Assembly: GCA_007922225.1 (NCBI GenBank)
Contig: ML679958.1
Span: 54,330,838-54,394,837, forward strand
Reading direction: 5' to 3'
DNA: 64,000 nucleotides
Source of the DNA: Emydura subglobosa
Lineage: Eukaryota; Chordata; Testudines; Chelidae
Part shown: positions 46,440 to 58,785 of the stretch, one piece after another
Position numbering within the stretch: position 1 is the stretch's first letter
Layout: every line of letters begins with the position of its first letter
Position numbers and translations under genes: made by a program
Notes under the pieces: model-generated
What the model saw: only the letters and a program-made list of their open reading frames with translations
Told to the model about the DNA's origin: nothing
The model's database searches: none

Positions 46440-46768
46440 GAGACTTAAGCTCAGCTTTGTAACACTTGACTTCAGGTATCTTGTCATATAATGGAATCCA
46501 CAGCCCTGAGTTAGACTCCCAGGCCTACGAGAGTTAGGTGCCTAAGAATGGAGAGGGTTAGGTACCTAATGATTGATTTATAATTAAAATGTAGATCAGC
46601 CTATCTATGTTGCTCAGGAGTCATTGGACAAGAACTTGAGTCTTTGAAGATCCTAGGTGAGGGCCCTAACCACTGCCCCATAAGCTTTAGTCCAGTGGTA
46701 AGTGTACTCATCCTGGATGGAGGAGACTCAGGCTCAAATCCCCTGGATGTTTCATGACCCTGTCTGGA
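46440..46768. mobile_element. Left half of a TIR DNA transposon (split copy)
   Basis: It carries TGGAATCCACAGCCCTGAGT, GAGTTAGGTGCCTAAGAATG, then a tRNA-like stretch TAGTCCAGTGGTAAGTG ... GGCTCAAATCCC. These match the left and middle portions of the 20376-21173 element. The matching right portion lies at 48680-49334, beyond an inserted LTR. Confidence 0.55.
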
Positions 46769-46774
46769 TTAGGG

Positions 46775-48679
46775 GTGACCATTTATAATATTATTGATAT
46801 CAATATTGCAAAATTACAATGATTCATATGCAATATGTCATGTCAGGTACCATTGGAAAGGTTATAATTTGCTAAAGATGATTATATTGTTTGTGTATAT
46901 TTCATCTTTGTACTGTAAGTTATGGATGTGTGATATGTGTGTATCCAAACACTGAGTCACCAGGACATGTGGGGACATGTCGGTGGCCAAGGGGACTGCA
47001 AGTGCCTTTCCTTGCCCATGTACTGTGACTTAATTTTGAAACAAGCCACATGGCAGACCAGAGACTATAAAATGCAGCTTCACCATCTCCATCTTGTCTT
47101 CATTACTGTTTCCTACTTCTGAGTCAACTTATCTACAACTGAAGCTGTGAAAAAAAGGACTGAGATGCATCTTGGTACTGGATGTATTAGAGGAACTGTA
47201 CAAGCCGGACGTAGTGAGGGGGTGTGGCCTCCCTCCCAGATGGACAGGGAGGGATGGCCTGACCCCTGGTGCGCAGAATCGAAACAACCCTGCCCACCCC
47301 ACGAAAAGTTGAAGTCTGGGACCGGGAGTATAAAAGCTGAGCCAGGTAGCTCAGTTTGGAGGAAGCTGTTGGAAGGGAAGGACATCTCTCCATGAGTGTT
47401 GCCACCCTAGCCAGACTACTGCCCCGCTGGGGAACTGCCCACTGCTTGGGTCCCACAGGAGCACCCAGAACTGCTGTCCGCCTGTGACTGTGAGAAGCTG
47501 ACTGCGGGGAATGACCTAGAGGAGCTGCTGGCTGCCTCTGATGCTGAGGATTTGTGGGTTCTATCCCTGGCTATCTACCCCGAGGAGACTGAAGGCACCG
47601 CTGAGGCACAGGTACTCTGGGGAAAGGGGAAGGAAGTAGCCCAAAGCAGCCAGATGGCTGTCTGGTTGTTTGGTGTCCTGCAGCTGTGTCAGTGAGTTGT
47701 GGCTGGAGCCCTGCTGACTCAGTGACAGAGCACTCTGCCACTGATAGGGACCTGGGCTGGTATGCAGTAGACTCAGGTGGGCCTGTGTCCCCCTCCCCCT
47801 TTCCACACCACCCCTGATGTGGTTGCTTCATCTTGACCTGTAAAGCCTCAGAGGTCCTAGACTATTTGCCTGCCCTGCCTTAAGGGCCTGGGCTATAGAT
47901 TGCTCATTCACCTTGCCTAGGATAGAGATTGCTCACTTGCCCACCCTGCCTGAGGGCTTGGGCTACAGGCTGCTTGCTCACCCTGCCTAGGGCCAGAGAC
48001 TGCACAGACCCTTGTAACCTGCAGAAGGGACCAGGACCCTTGCCCCAAATGCTAATTCCCCATTTGTAGTCTGCACCCACAGGAGTGCAGAAGCGAGGGG
48101 GTGTGGCCTCTCTCCCAGATGGACAGGGAGGGAAGGCCTGATGCCCTATAGCAGCAAGGTCCAATACATCTGAGAATCTGATATATCTGGACTTTGAAGT
48201 CATCTGTGTGTATCTGATTGCTTTGACCATTTAACATCTCTTTTCTTGTTTGTCTTTCCTTTTATAATAAGCCTTTAGTTTTAGTTACTAAAGGATTGAC
48301 TGGCAGCATGATGTTTTGAATAAGAACCAAACCTATCTTGATTTGGTAATATATCTTAACCTTTAGGGATCACAAGAACATTTTGGTAAATGGAATAGAG
48401 ATTTAAATAACTTATCTCTTTACTGGATCTAGTGGCTGATGGGGAGCCAGAGACTGAAATTCAGTAAAGAGGTCTGCGTACTTTTTTGCTGTAGCTTCTT
48501 GATAACCAGTGTGGGAAATCAGCAGTATTGTTTGTGACTGGTTGGGGAATCTAACTTTAGTGTTACCCACCTGTTCTGGGATAATCTGCTCTTCCTTTTC
48601 AGTCCACCCTGACCTTGGTATTTTCAGGTGAGCTACAAGGCACAAATGGGTCACATGCCTGATTGTGAACAGGGACTTC
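46775..48679 (+). mobile_element. LTR split by a later insertion
   Basis: The left part (46775-47204) contains ATATCAATATTGCAAAATTA and GGTTATAATTTGCTAAAGAT, familiar turtle LTR words, plus a TATA box (ACTATAAAATGC, 47065). The right part (48148-48679) holds the ATAATAAGCC poly(A)-like region (48266), TTAGGGATCACAAGAACATT and the end GGTGAGCTACAAGGCACAAA then TGGGTCACA. Together they form about 0.96 kb. No clean target duplication was found. Confidence 0.5.
47205..48147 (+). mobile_element. LTR-retrotransposon fragment with terminal direct repeats
   Basis: A 51-bp direct repeat marks both ends: 47216-47266 and 48095-48145 (core GGCCTCCCTCCCAGATGGAC and GGCCTCTCTCCCAGATGGAC). Inside the left end is a TATA box (TATAAAAG, 47329-47336) followed by GCTGAGCCAGGTAGCTCAG. 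The middle is GC-rich with several repeated CTGCCTNAGGGCNTGGGCTA-like phrases (47870-48000). It may be a 5' LTR plus leader with a truncated 3' LTR. No gag or pol is seen. Confidence 0.5.
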
Positions 48680-49334
48680 ACTCCTCATCTCTTAGGAGAG
48701 AGACCTAACAACTAGTCTATGGGATGTTTGACAGTGTTTTTCTTTCTCTCTCTCCTGTATAAACTGTTCCACTTTGTAGAAATAACTAATTATTGCATCA
48801 GCAAAAGAGTGAGAATGACTTTAAAGCACAGTAGATAGGGCACTCCTCTGGGATGCTCAGAGATTTATCCGAAAGCCCGGTGGTTAGGGCCCTCTCCTGA
48901 GAGGTAGGAGATGTGATTCAAATCCCTGCTCCAAATCAGATCTCTCACATCCTGTGTGAATATACTAATTGTAAGGCTAAAGTTCCTAGGGGGAAGGGCA
49001 CCTCCTCCTCTGTTAGTGGTGTTTTATTTGAGCCTGATTTGTTAGGCAGCCTCTGAAAACACCTACCCGATCAGGCCCTTAAGGCAAGACAGGTGGGGAA
49101 TGTCTGGTCTGAGGATCCTACTGGGGCTTAGGTGTGAGATAGTTGCTGGGCGTTAGGAGTTGGATGGCTGGCTGCATGCTCACTGGCAGATTTTTACACC
49201 CTAAGGAACTTAATCAGAGGAAACTTAGGCGGCTAGGAATTTAAGCACCTACAGGGGCAAGCAGTCATTGAGCGGAGTTTATGAGGATCTAAATTTGGGA
49301 ATGAGGTGCCTAAACCCCTCTGTGGATCTAGCCC
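48680..49334. mobile_element. Right part of the split TIR DNA transposon
   Basis: It contains TGTATAAACTGTTCCACTTT, GTGAGAATGACTTTAAAGCA, the tRNA-like CAGTAGATAGGGCACTCC and GATTCAAATCCCTGCTCC. It closes with CTAAACCCCTCTGTGGATCT then AGCCC, the inverted counterpart of the GGGCTAGATCCACA start at 20376. Confidence 0.6.
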
Positions 49335-51554
49335 ATTGACTTTCTGACAGGCTTTAGGAGTCAGTTCCATATAGTAAGAGCATCTTGCATTACCTGCACT
49401 ACGTCCACTGAAGCAGAATGACATGATATGCCCTAGAGACTTCAGTTTAGGTATGTAACCCACTAAGACCATGTGATTAGTAGGTGAGATATATGTCCCC
49501 TGCTAGACACAGAGCAAGACTTGGAGGAAAATGTAGTATAAGCTATACACAGATCTATTTCCTCAACCATATATTGAAGATATGCTGCAAGACAGCATGT
49601 ACAAAATGCTAAGCTAGATAGAGAGGAAAAACATAAAATAAAGATTTCTCCTGGAAAAAACACAGGATTCTTTGGTAAAGAAAGGTAGTTTCTAAATAGC
49701 AGTGTTTCTTTGGCTGCAAATAACATTTCCTTAGTAACAGCAATATTTTCCCACTGTAGACAACTTCTTCCAAGGCCAAAAATGTATGCTTTTACACTTG
49801 GCTGTGTACTTGACCTATTCATATTTATTGTTTCCAACCTTGCCATAGAAATTGAAATATTCTTATTTAATAGCACACAACTTTGCCATGAGCAAGGACA
49901 GATAGTGAAGAGCTACTGAGAAAAGATCCTATGAATAGCTGGGAACCTCATCTCCTGGCTCAGCTAATACTTGGATGTGGGTTATAGAAGAATCAAAATG
50001 GATATATACGTGCCCAACGATTCTATTGTGGCCTTTTGATTAATGCCTGATGAACCCTATAGTAGAATCTGTAAGATCTGACATAGGCAGAGGTAAAATT
50101 GACACTTCCTAGATGTGAAAAGCTAGCAAGAAAGCAGCATGGAAGGGGAAATAGCCAATCACTCCATGGTCACAGGTAGCAGTTTTGTGCTACTTGGGGC
50201 AGACTGGAATATATCTGATAAGAACAGATGTTCTCATGAGGCCATTTTGCATCAGAACCAGAAAAACTCCCTGGTCCATGCCTATATGCATTTGAATTTA
50301 ACCCATCTGTAGGCCTAAAATCCATGGATCAGGTTAAGATATAGCACAGCAGTTCAGGCTCAGTTCCCAGCCACTATTGTATATTATCAGAGAGAGTTCA
50401 TCCTATCACATCACTAGCACCAATGGAGTCTAATCTTTACAGTATTTCCACAGTTCTTTAAGAAGATAGAGGTTATAATTAAGCTTAGACTGTCTCTCCT
50501 GCATAGGTTAATTTTTATTTTAAAATAGTATGTTCAGCCGCCTGGACTCTTTCTTTCTTGTAGTGTTGTTCCATCTCCAATTTTGCCTTCCTGACTAGAG
50601 TGTTGTGTCCTTATGGATTGTTTCACTAATAGTTAAAATAAAATGAACACAGCTGAGATAATTTATTGAGTCTTACTGGAGCAACCCTGCACAGGAGTGT
50701 CGCAGAAATGGAATGAATCAGCAACAGCAATGCTGGGATGGGAATAGATCACAGAAGTTTGGCAGAGTGATAATTTAGTAGACTACCACCCTACCACTGA
50801 AACAACTAGAACAAGATTTTGGGAGGAGCAATAGATTAAACAATGATAAGAAAGGGAACTGTTCATCACAGATCCCTGGTATTTTTTTTGCTGAATTTCA
50901 AAGACTTAGTATTTCATAATCTCATGCTAAATTTCATTGGTCAATGGGACTAAATGACTTAAAGTTCATTGGTCAATCAGAAATCACCCAAAAGTTTTAA
51001 TTACTAGGCTTATGAATGGATTAGTTTTTTAATGGAGCAAAGATCCATTTAGGTTATTTGTTTCATAGCATCACGGTGTATATGATAATATGTGATACAA
51101 ACATTTTGTCTGGGATGTACCTTTCAGCAAAGGGCTCCTGTCAGTCTTTAATCTATCACTGACTGTGCCTGCTTTCTGTGAAGGAAAATAATGATTATTT
51201 GGTTTTTTTCACATAACTGAAAAAAATAAAAAAGGACCAGTTGCTCGCCTGTCCTGACCAGGTTTGCCCATATCTGGTAGCTGTCCCCCAGTTGTGGCAG
51301 GTTCCTGCTATGATCTACCCAGCACAGCAGAAAGGTGGGTGTGTTTGGGTGGGGGCATAGTTATCAGGGAGGCATTTATTGCTCCTGGATTCTCAATCAG
51401 CAACTGTCCCTGCCCTGGTATATATTTGAACAATCTAGGGCCTGCTCTAATTTATAACAGATGCTGTGATCTCTAAGCAACCATATCAGCTGAGAATTGT
51501 GAAAGCAGAGCTCCACTCCAGACACAGTCCACTGGCAAGCACCCTACACTGTAG
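49335..51554. other. Single-copy DNA, no gene seen
   Basis: No coding signature. A 137-codon minus-strand frame at 49463-49876 has no recognisable domain and no supporting splice or promoter context. Confidence 0.5.
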
Positions 51555-51562
51555 GTCTCTCA

Positions 51563-51600
<38 letters not shown>
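51555..51600 (+). repeat. Compound (CT)n(CA)n microsatellite
   Basis: A CT run (to 51578) passes directly into a CA run (to 51600). Confidence 0.95.
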
Positions 51601-51601
<1 letters not shown>

Positions 51602-52539
51602 GCCAGATTCCCATCTGGTTTAAGTCTGCATAGTTGCCTTCAAACTGGACCTACATGATTGACTCCCAATGAGGATCTGTCCCGTGGAATTCAGTTACTG
51701 ATGAGAAATATTTCAAGATAATAAAGCCCAATTCACCCATTACTTATGTCCGTGCAACTTCTGCTGACTTCAATATGGTTGTACCAGGTAGCTGTCAGAT
51801 TCCAGACTGAGTTTGCAAGGCTAGTATTTAAGAAAATTACATCAGGCTCCCCACTCCCCCAAGCTTCAGAGCCTTAGCCACAACTTCAAAGTGATGTTTA
51901 CACAGCACTTTCTAGAGAGCTAATGCAAACCCTTCTCAAATCTGTCATCCCAGGCTCGGAATCTCATTCCTTTGGGCTCCAAAACACTGCAGAAATACCT
52001 ATAGTCTTTTGTTAGGATTGTTATGCAGATAGCATTTTGGTTTTCCTTGCTTTCCAATAATTTTGCTCCAGCAATGGGCAATGCCTTTCAGTACAGTTCT
52101 GCAGTGAATAACTGGACATCCCAATACAAATAAATGCAGACACTTATTGGGGGAGATCTCAAAACCGTTAATGAAAAAGTTAACTGACTTTGTTTCTTAA
52201 TAATAGCAACATGGTAGTATTAGTCAATAACTTGGTTAACAGCAATCCAGGAATACTAAATCTTGTCTTTACCCATCTGTGAGATAATACCATCATCTCC
52301 AATCTTCCATTCAATAGGACTGCTCGCATGTATGAACTCAGTCACGTGCATAAGTATTTGCAGGATTGAAGGCATGGTATATATCATTCTACATAAATCT
52401 CATCCCACATCTCTGTAATGCACAGGCTCAATTATTGCAGTGCTCTCTTTTCAAGACTCATATAAAGATCTATTTGTAGGTTTTCCCACATATAAATTCT
52501 ATAGTATGATTTTTTACTAGGATTAAGGAAGTTCAGCAT
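51601..52539. other. Single-copy DNA, no gene seen
   Basis: Nothing recognised apart from a weak palindromic-repeat word at 51765-51785. Confidence 0.4.
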
Positions 52540-52950
52540 ATTGTCCGAGAGTTGGAATTTCTACAGTGGTTGCCTGTAACACTTTATATTCATTTTATCA
52601 TTTTACTTGTATTGGTTGCAACCATTCCTGTATTTTTTATTTGATTTTTCCCTACTGTCCTTCACAGCCGCAACAGTATGTGGGATTGTTAAATGTTTCA
52701 CCCTCCCATTTTAAGGTCAGTTGGGGCAAGGAATTTTTCTTCCCTGTTATGCGCCTGCACACTTGTACAATGCGTCTGTCATCATCAAGAAATCTGAGTC
52801 TGTCTCTTGCTATGGGTTGAATAAAATCCAGTGTATTCAGACTGGCTTTTGGTTGAGTATTTGGTTAGCCTCCTGCTCCTTTTACTTGCTTTTCTATTAT
52901 AAAGCACTGTAAGACACCCCATATGAATAGCACTGTATAAATATTTCTGT
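52540..52950 (+). repeat. Possible ancient LINE2-like remnant
   Basis: The end, AAAGCACTGTAAGACACCCC then ATATGAATAGCACTGTATAA, resembles the old LINE2/SINE tail that ends in 'aagcgctatataa'. Upstream, TTGGAATTTCTACAGTGGTT then GCCTGTAAC resembles a LINE C-terminal phrase. Both are weak; it may be single-copy. Confidence 0.3.
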
Positions 52951-53654
52951 TTTTGAACCAGGATTAGACTCCATGGTGTTGAGTCATGGTAATCACAAGA
53001 AGCCTTCACACTCTAGTACCTGCAGAGCCACATTTCTGTACAGGACATTTCTAAATGATTCATAGTTACTTGTCCCTTGGAAAGTAACTGGCTGGGGAGG
53101 AGAAAGAACACATGCTCATGAAATATTTTCCAGTTTTTTATCTTCTCCAGATCTGGACAGTTCAGCTTAATTTTCAACAGCTTGAACTAAATATATAGAA
53201 CAGGAATATATTAAAACATTCACAGTGAATCATTTTTCTACTACAATAATGTCATTTTAGAATTTCAGTTTCCATATGGATTTAGGTTTCAGCTTTGTAC
53301 GCACCTGAGCAAAGTGAATGCTGCTGAATAATGCCTGGCACTTTCAAAATAATTAATTTCAGATGTGTCCTTTTGTATTAATTTTCAATGAATAGGAATG
53401 CAATTGAGTATTACTGATACAACTGTTTCTGCAAGGCAAGTTTCAAATCTGCATGCTAAGAATTCACAGAACCTAAATTTAAATTTACAGGTGAGTGTTG
53501 CATACTAGAAGAGTATAATAAGTATCTGATCAGTCACAACAAATTTACCCAGCTTGAATCTCAAATACTAACCGACAACTGCTTATAACAATACATAATA
53601 TTTTTTTAAAAAGTTGAATAAATGTCTTATCATTAGTATTTATTTTGCTATGCC
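52951..53654. other. Single-copy DNA, no gene seen
   Basis: Nothing recognised. Confidence 0.4.
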
Positions 53655-53720
53655 CAAAAGTATTCTTACAATTTCTGTAACACAGAGGGACACAGACTTC
53701 CCCAAAGAGCTTACAATTTT
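53655..53720 (-). repeat. Scrap of ancient SINE/LINE-tail repeat
   Basis: ACTTCCCCAAAGAGCTTACA then ATTTTA matches the antisense reading of the cassette seen at 40055-40170. Confidence 0.45.
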
Positions 53721-56379
53721 AGAGCCATATTTTCTCCATTGACGTGGACTCTTTTGAATCACTGGAAAACAAAGTTTGGAAAGATCATGGTCACCCTCTC
53801 CAGTTTGAGGGGAATCCCAGACTGGTATAGATCTGTCATATCTGGCTCCTACACCATCCCCCCTTTCAAACTTTTTGGTTTACAATGGGAGGGAGGTGTG
53901 ACTGGAGTGTGCTGTGCTCTAGTTGTCTCCAATTGGCAGATGCTTGCTTGGAGGATAGAGTGATATGGAATAGACAATATCTGGGCTAAGGAGGATGTAG
54001 AACCAGCTCCAGGTTCAGGGACCCTTTACAGATACTGGGTGCAGTAGAAAATCTGATCCTAAGGTTTCCAGTGACCCTACAAAGAGGGATGACAAATATT
54101 CAGGAGGCCAATGGGTGCGTGTAATAGGGTGATCAGCCATTTCAAGGACCTGGAAGTTTGGGGACAGTCAGCCCTGTTGAGTTAGCCCTGCCCTACTACA
54201 CTTGTGTTCAGTGTTAAATTTAAGAGAAGGAAGCCTAGCAGCTGAGGGCTGATTAGGAAGGACAGCTGACAGATTTCTCCTACCTAGGGGTAAGAAGCTT
54301 GGTTGAAAGCAAGGGGCTCTCTGAGGACTATGGCCAGCCACAGGGTAGGAGGGTTGACTTGGATTGAATTGTTTAGTGAAACAGCCCAGGTACCCATGGG
54401 TGAGTTTTGAGAGAGTTGGAGGGAGTGACAGAGAATGATACCACAGTCAAAGAGCTGGAAGAAGAACTGGTCATACAAAGATAGAAATGGAATACGAGAC
54501 ACAATGGTGCCAGCTGTTCTGGCAGAAGCTGGCTATGCTTTGGTCAGCAATGAATGATGGAAACCAGGGTCCCAAAGCAGGGCCAGCACTGACCAATGGG
54601 AGATCTGACAATGCCCCAGTGGGAAGCAGTGATGGAGAATCACAAGAAAACAGGTTTGCAGTCACCAGCTCACTTGTCATTGGTATACCTGGGGGTAACA
54701 GGAGGAAGAGTGCCAAGAGACTCTGAGGGATTCTCAGTGGTAGTTAAGCTTGAGCATCTACGAGCACAGATCCCAGAGCCTTAAGGCTGAAGACATAAAT
54801 GAACAGGAGAGGACCAAGTGGTCATTATTTTTACATACAGTGGATTTGAGTTAGTCTTGGGAAATATAGAATGCTTCTGCTGAGATGGGTAATGGAGGTA
54901 ACCAGTGGTTGGCCAAAGAATTTATGCCTTACTCACCAAATCCATGGCTGCATGCTTATGGCCATCAGGATGTCACAGACAAGAGCGAGTACTGAAATTC
55001 ATTCGTAAAAGCTGACTTCTTCCATTAATGCTAAAAGATAGCACTTACAGCCTCTTTTGATAGGCAGTCACTACACAGCATGTATAACTGAGTAGGTCTA
55101 ACACTTCAGTCCGTGGCCAAGAGTTTAACACATGCACACTAGACTGTCTCCTAGTGTGATATTGCTGCAGTATTGATTGGTGTTTGGTGGGTGAGTCCCT
55201 CATTATTTGGCTCTCCTTGTCTATCTCTAAATAGCCTACATCTGATTGCCTTCAGGCCTTGCTGTAGAGCTGAACTTTTCTTCCTGTTTGGAAAGAGGAG
55301 GACAATTTTGAGGATGGTTAATGAAAGGTTATTAAAAAGAGGACTGTTTGTTTCAACTTCTAATTTGTACAGTTTGCTGTTCAGAGTAACATGGGTTGAA
55401 AATGCTGCAGTTTAGTCATAATGAAGGGAATTTTTGACATTTGTATTTTAAGTTATGTGAAGGAGTCCTTGAACAAAGGGATGGGTTTATTGTGTCTGAA
55501 ATGAAAGTTTACTAATTAAATTATAGTACCTTCTGGAAAACGCTGTATGTACCCTGAGAACCTTTCTTTCTTTTTTTTTCTTCTTCAAAAATCAGGGGTT
55601 TTTTTGTTTGTTTTTTAAATCATCAGTAATTTAAATGTTAATGGCATGTATCCAAAATAAGTTCTTTACTTGAAACAATATGCAGCTATCAAATACATGG
55701 TCCAGGTGATCATATATTAATTTGACAACTCTTCATTCTGGAATACAGTTTCTGTTCAGTGTATGGGAAATTAACAGATCAGTAACTGGCATTGTACACC
55801 TTGTTATGGTGCACTGTGTGCTAGAATGCTCCCACTGCAAACATTAACCACATCATAGTCAAGCTTTATCTGAATATATATGCACTCTTGCAGTAACATT
55901 CATCCCTCTTTTTTGCATACTCTTGGGAGCCAATCTTGTATATCTTCTGGGCACAGAGTACAGACTTATCTTTTGTGCAAGTAAAAAATGAAAGTGACTA
56001 CTGAAGGCTCTCCTATGGAAAAAAGGCATGATTTTGCTTCAAACTGATTCAATAAATGCTCAAGCTAAATCATGTAGAAATGTTAAAAAAAGAAAAGGAG
56101 GACAAAATAAGCAGGTTACCCAGTGCTCCGGGGTGTTTGGATTCCAGTTTGAACTGTTTTCCTCCTGCTGCTACTCATGAAAGGAGAATCTTGAAAGGAG
56201 AATCTGTATAACTATATCATGCAGTTTCATACACATGAATCTCTTTTGTAAAGTAAGATTTGTATTACCAAAATCCATGACAAATAATTAAAAGGAGTTA
56301 TATTGTGTTAAAAGGAGTTATATTGTGGGCTAAACCCTGGTAGGCTGACTCATGGCAATACTTAATTGGATTCAAGAGA

Positions 56380-56383
<4 letters not shown>
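53721..56383. other. Unclassified DNA, no gene seen
   Basis: Block 54000-54780 is purine-rich and GC-richer, like LTR internal or leader sequence, with overlapping short frames but no recognisable domain. The rest is AT-rich single-copy DNA. A short 13-base duplication (AAAGGAGTTATAT) lies at 56290-56322. Confidence 0.4.
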
Positions 56384-56430
<47 letters not shown>

Positions 56431-56440
56431 NNNNNNNNNN

Positions 56441-56487
<47 letters not shown>
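56384..56487 (+). repeat. (TG)n microsatellite with assembly gap
   Basis: Pure GT/TG repeat on both sides of ten Ns at 56431-56440. True length unknown. Cys-Val or Thr-His open frames across it are artefacts. Confidence 0.95.
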
Positions 56488-56488
<1 letters not shown>

Positions 56489-56519
56489 CAGTGGCCAAAC
56501 CAAATAATAAACAAATCAT

Positions 56520-56765
56520 TCAGGAACTCAAAATTATTATTTTTTTTTTTTAAATTTCAGTGAAACAGAAGTAAAAAAAAAAAAATTCAAATCCAACTGA
56601 ACATTTAAGGTTTAGAAAAAAAAAGTTTACAATTTTCCAATAAAACTGAAGTAAATTCTCACACTAACCATCTTTGCAAAATAGAAATCAAAACCTTTTT
56701 TTTTGGAGGTGAAAAGTGAACCATTTCCACATTTTGGATTTGTTTTCTTAGTGGAACAACTTCAT
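56520..56765. repeat. AT-rich interspersed repeat, second copy
   Basis: It contains TTTAAATTTCAGTGAAACAG, A- and T-runs, TTACAATTTTCCAATAAAAC and AAAAGTGAACCATTTCC. Composition and word content are like 40790-41130. Confidence 0.35.
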
Positions 56766-57044
56766 AATGATTGTGATGACTGGAGGGCTACTGGCTTTTA
56801 GTAGACACCTCATGCCACCTTTCAGTGAATTCATAAGCATATATCCAACCCAGAGTACCCTTGTGTAACCCTGTGTATCCCTTGTACCTTCTGTTAGTTG
56901 TCATCAAGAAATCTTTGGATTACAGATGGCTCTTTAATCTGGCTAAAAAGGGCATAACAAAATCCAGTGTTTGGAAATTGAAGGAAGATAAAAATATGGT
57001 GTGAATTTTTAATTGTGAGTAATTAATCATTTGAACACCTTATT
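56766..57044. other. Single-copy DNA, no gene seen
   Basis: Nothing recognised. Confidence 0.4.
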
Positions 57045-57242
57045 TATGAATGAGGTACATTCCATTACTTGAGGTCTTTAAATCAAGTCTGGATTTCTTT
57101 CAGAAAATGTGTAACAGCTCAAGCAGACATCCTGGGTTTCCTGCAGAAATTACTGGATGGGGTTGTGTGGCCTGGATTGTGGAGGAGGTCAGACTGCATG
57201 ATTGTGGTGGACCCTTCTAGCCTTAAAATCTATGAATCTCAA
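57045..57242 (+). mobile_element. CR1 LINE 3' end
   Basis: It reads GAGGTCTTTAAATCAAGTCT, GGATTTCTTTCAGAAAATGTG, then GAGGTCAGACTGCATGATTG, then CTAGCCTTAAAATCTATGAA. This is the standard CR1 3' UTR. The same end closes the 15280-17272 copy. Confidence 0.85.
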
Positions 57243-57804
57243 AACAGTTATTGGCTGTAACTTCAAAATGCCACTAATTCTTTGAGACTACTTTTAGATG
57301 CTTCCATGTTGATTGTGGTGCTGGAAGCTTTCACTGTTGACACTGCTGTCAAAGCAGCATCAAAATGGAAATATTCAGTTTAAAGTGATAAAGGTCTAAA
57401 GAAATCCTATTGTCATCTATTTTTTCTTCCCCACTTACAGATTATGATTATTTTGTGCTGTAAAATATACCCAATTCCCCACCTCCCAAGTAACATATTG
57501 TTTCTCCATTTTTTAAAGTGCAAATATTTTTTTTCTGGTTGATTTTTTGCTACTATTTTTTTCGGATACTCAGGACATGAACATTAATGGTCATTAACAT
57601 CTGCAGATAGGGAAAGCCAGAGGTGGTAATTTGCAATATCTTCATGTTTTCCAGTATGTCCCCTCCTCCTCAATATATATATTTATATATGTATATAGTA
57701 GAGCTAGTTAAACTTTTCAAGACGATGAAATTTGGATGTGTGACACAAGCCCATTGGTGTTTCACTACTGTCAGCAATTCTTGTCAGGCCTGACATACTC
57801 TAAA
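57243..57804. other. Single-copy DNA, no gene seen
   Basis: Nothing recognised; a short TATATA run lies near 57675-57700. Confidence 0.4.
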
Positions 57805-58785
57805 CTTAACGGTGTTGTCATAATCTGTATGTAAAAGGTGCCATGTAAGATATCATCATAAAACTAATAACTCACTGATCTTTAATATTCTTGTGTAATA
57901 TATGTACAAAGAGTTATGAATATGTGCTAAGATTATATTCTTAAAATATGTTTGACAAGCAATGCGTAAGCACAATTTGCCCTAGACAAAGGAATGCATA
58001 TTTATCTGTCCAGACTGGCTATCACACAGAGACAATAAAACTTCATTTATATGTAAGATAAACAAAGCTATCAAGCTAACAAGCAGAGAAGAAGACAGCA
58101 TGGAATCTATACCTCGGTAGGAAAGAAACTGTTTGAGCAATAAAGACAGGGGATCTGAACCTCAAATGATAAGCAATTGAAACTGACTGTATGCACTATT
58201 ACTGGATTATAAAAGTGGATCAAGTAAGGACTCTTCTGAAAGCTAATTAATCACACTGGTGATTAATATTATTGTGAAATGTATGTATTAACCCTATATG
58301 AGAAATTGAGTACTCACTGATATTATGCTTAAATGTCTATGACTAAAAGCTGTATAAACTAGTCAGGTCAGGGGGAATAGATAACAGATTGTGTTCCATG
58401 CAGGAGGAAAGGCAGCTATCTGTCTTCTATGTAAATTAAGCAAGATTTAACCAAAAACAATGGAAGCCCAATTTACATATGAATCAGCCAGGGGATGGTG
58501 GTCCAGGAAAGACTTGGACATTTCAGAACAGATAGTTTTGGGGAACTTCAGGAGTGGGAGTCTGTCGGAATTCTTTGGCTAGTAGTAACTGCTGCTGGTG
58601 GAAACCAGAGTGTGGCTGTGGTGTAACAAGCAGGCTACTGGAGTCAGAGTTACTGAACCAGACCTGCTAATCACACAGACACTAAGTGTATACTTGTATG
58701 CTGTCTGGAACTGTCCAGATAAGGGAGCTACAACAGAGCACCCAGAGTTACAGGGCAGGTGATGACACAACCTCTGTGCTCTGGA
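57805..58785 (+). mobile_element. Solo LTR-like element, about 1 kb
   Basis: It starts near TGTTGTCATAATC (57813), with TATAAAAG at 58210 and a GC-richer final part including CAGAGCACCCAGAGTTACAG then GGCAGGTGATGACACA. These are words I know from turtle LTRs. No exact duplication was found and borders are approximate. AATAAA at 58139 lies before rather than after the TATA word, so the promoter assignment is unsure. Confidence 0.45.

Noticed and set aside
46690..46750. Functional tRNA gene in the split transposon
   Set aside because: Only box-like words; no complete cloverleaf, and the sequence is shared with other transposon copies.
49463..49876. 137-codon minus-strand frame
   Set aside because: No domain or paralogue recognised; cysteine/serine-rich composition typical of chance frames.
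56298..56563. Thr-His or Cys-Val repeat proteins
   Set aside because: Translations of the TG microsatellite and gap.
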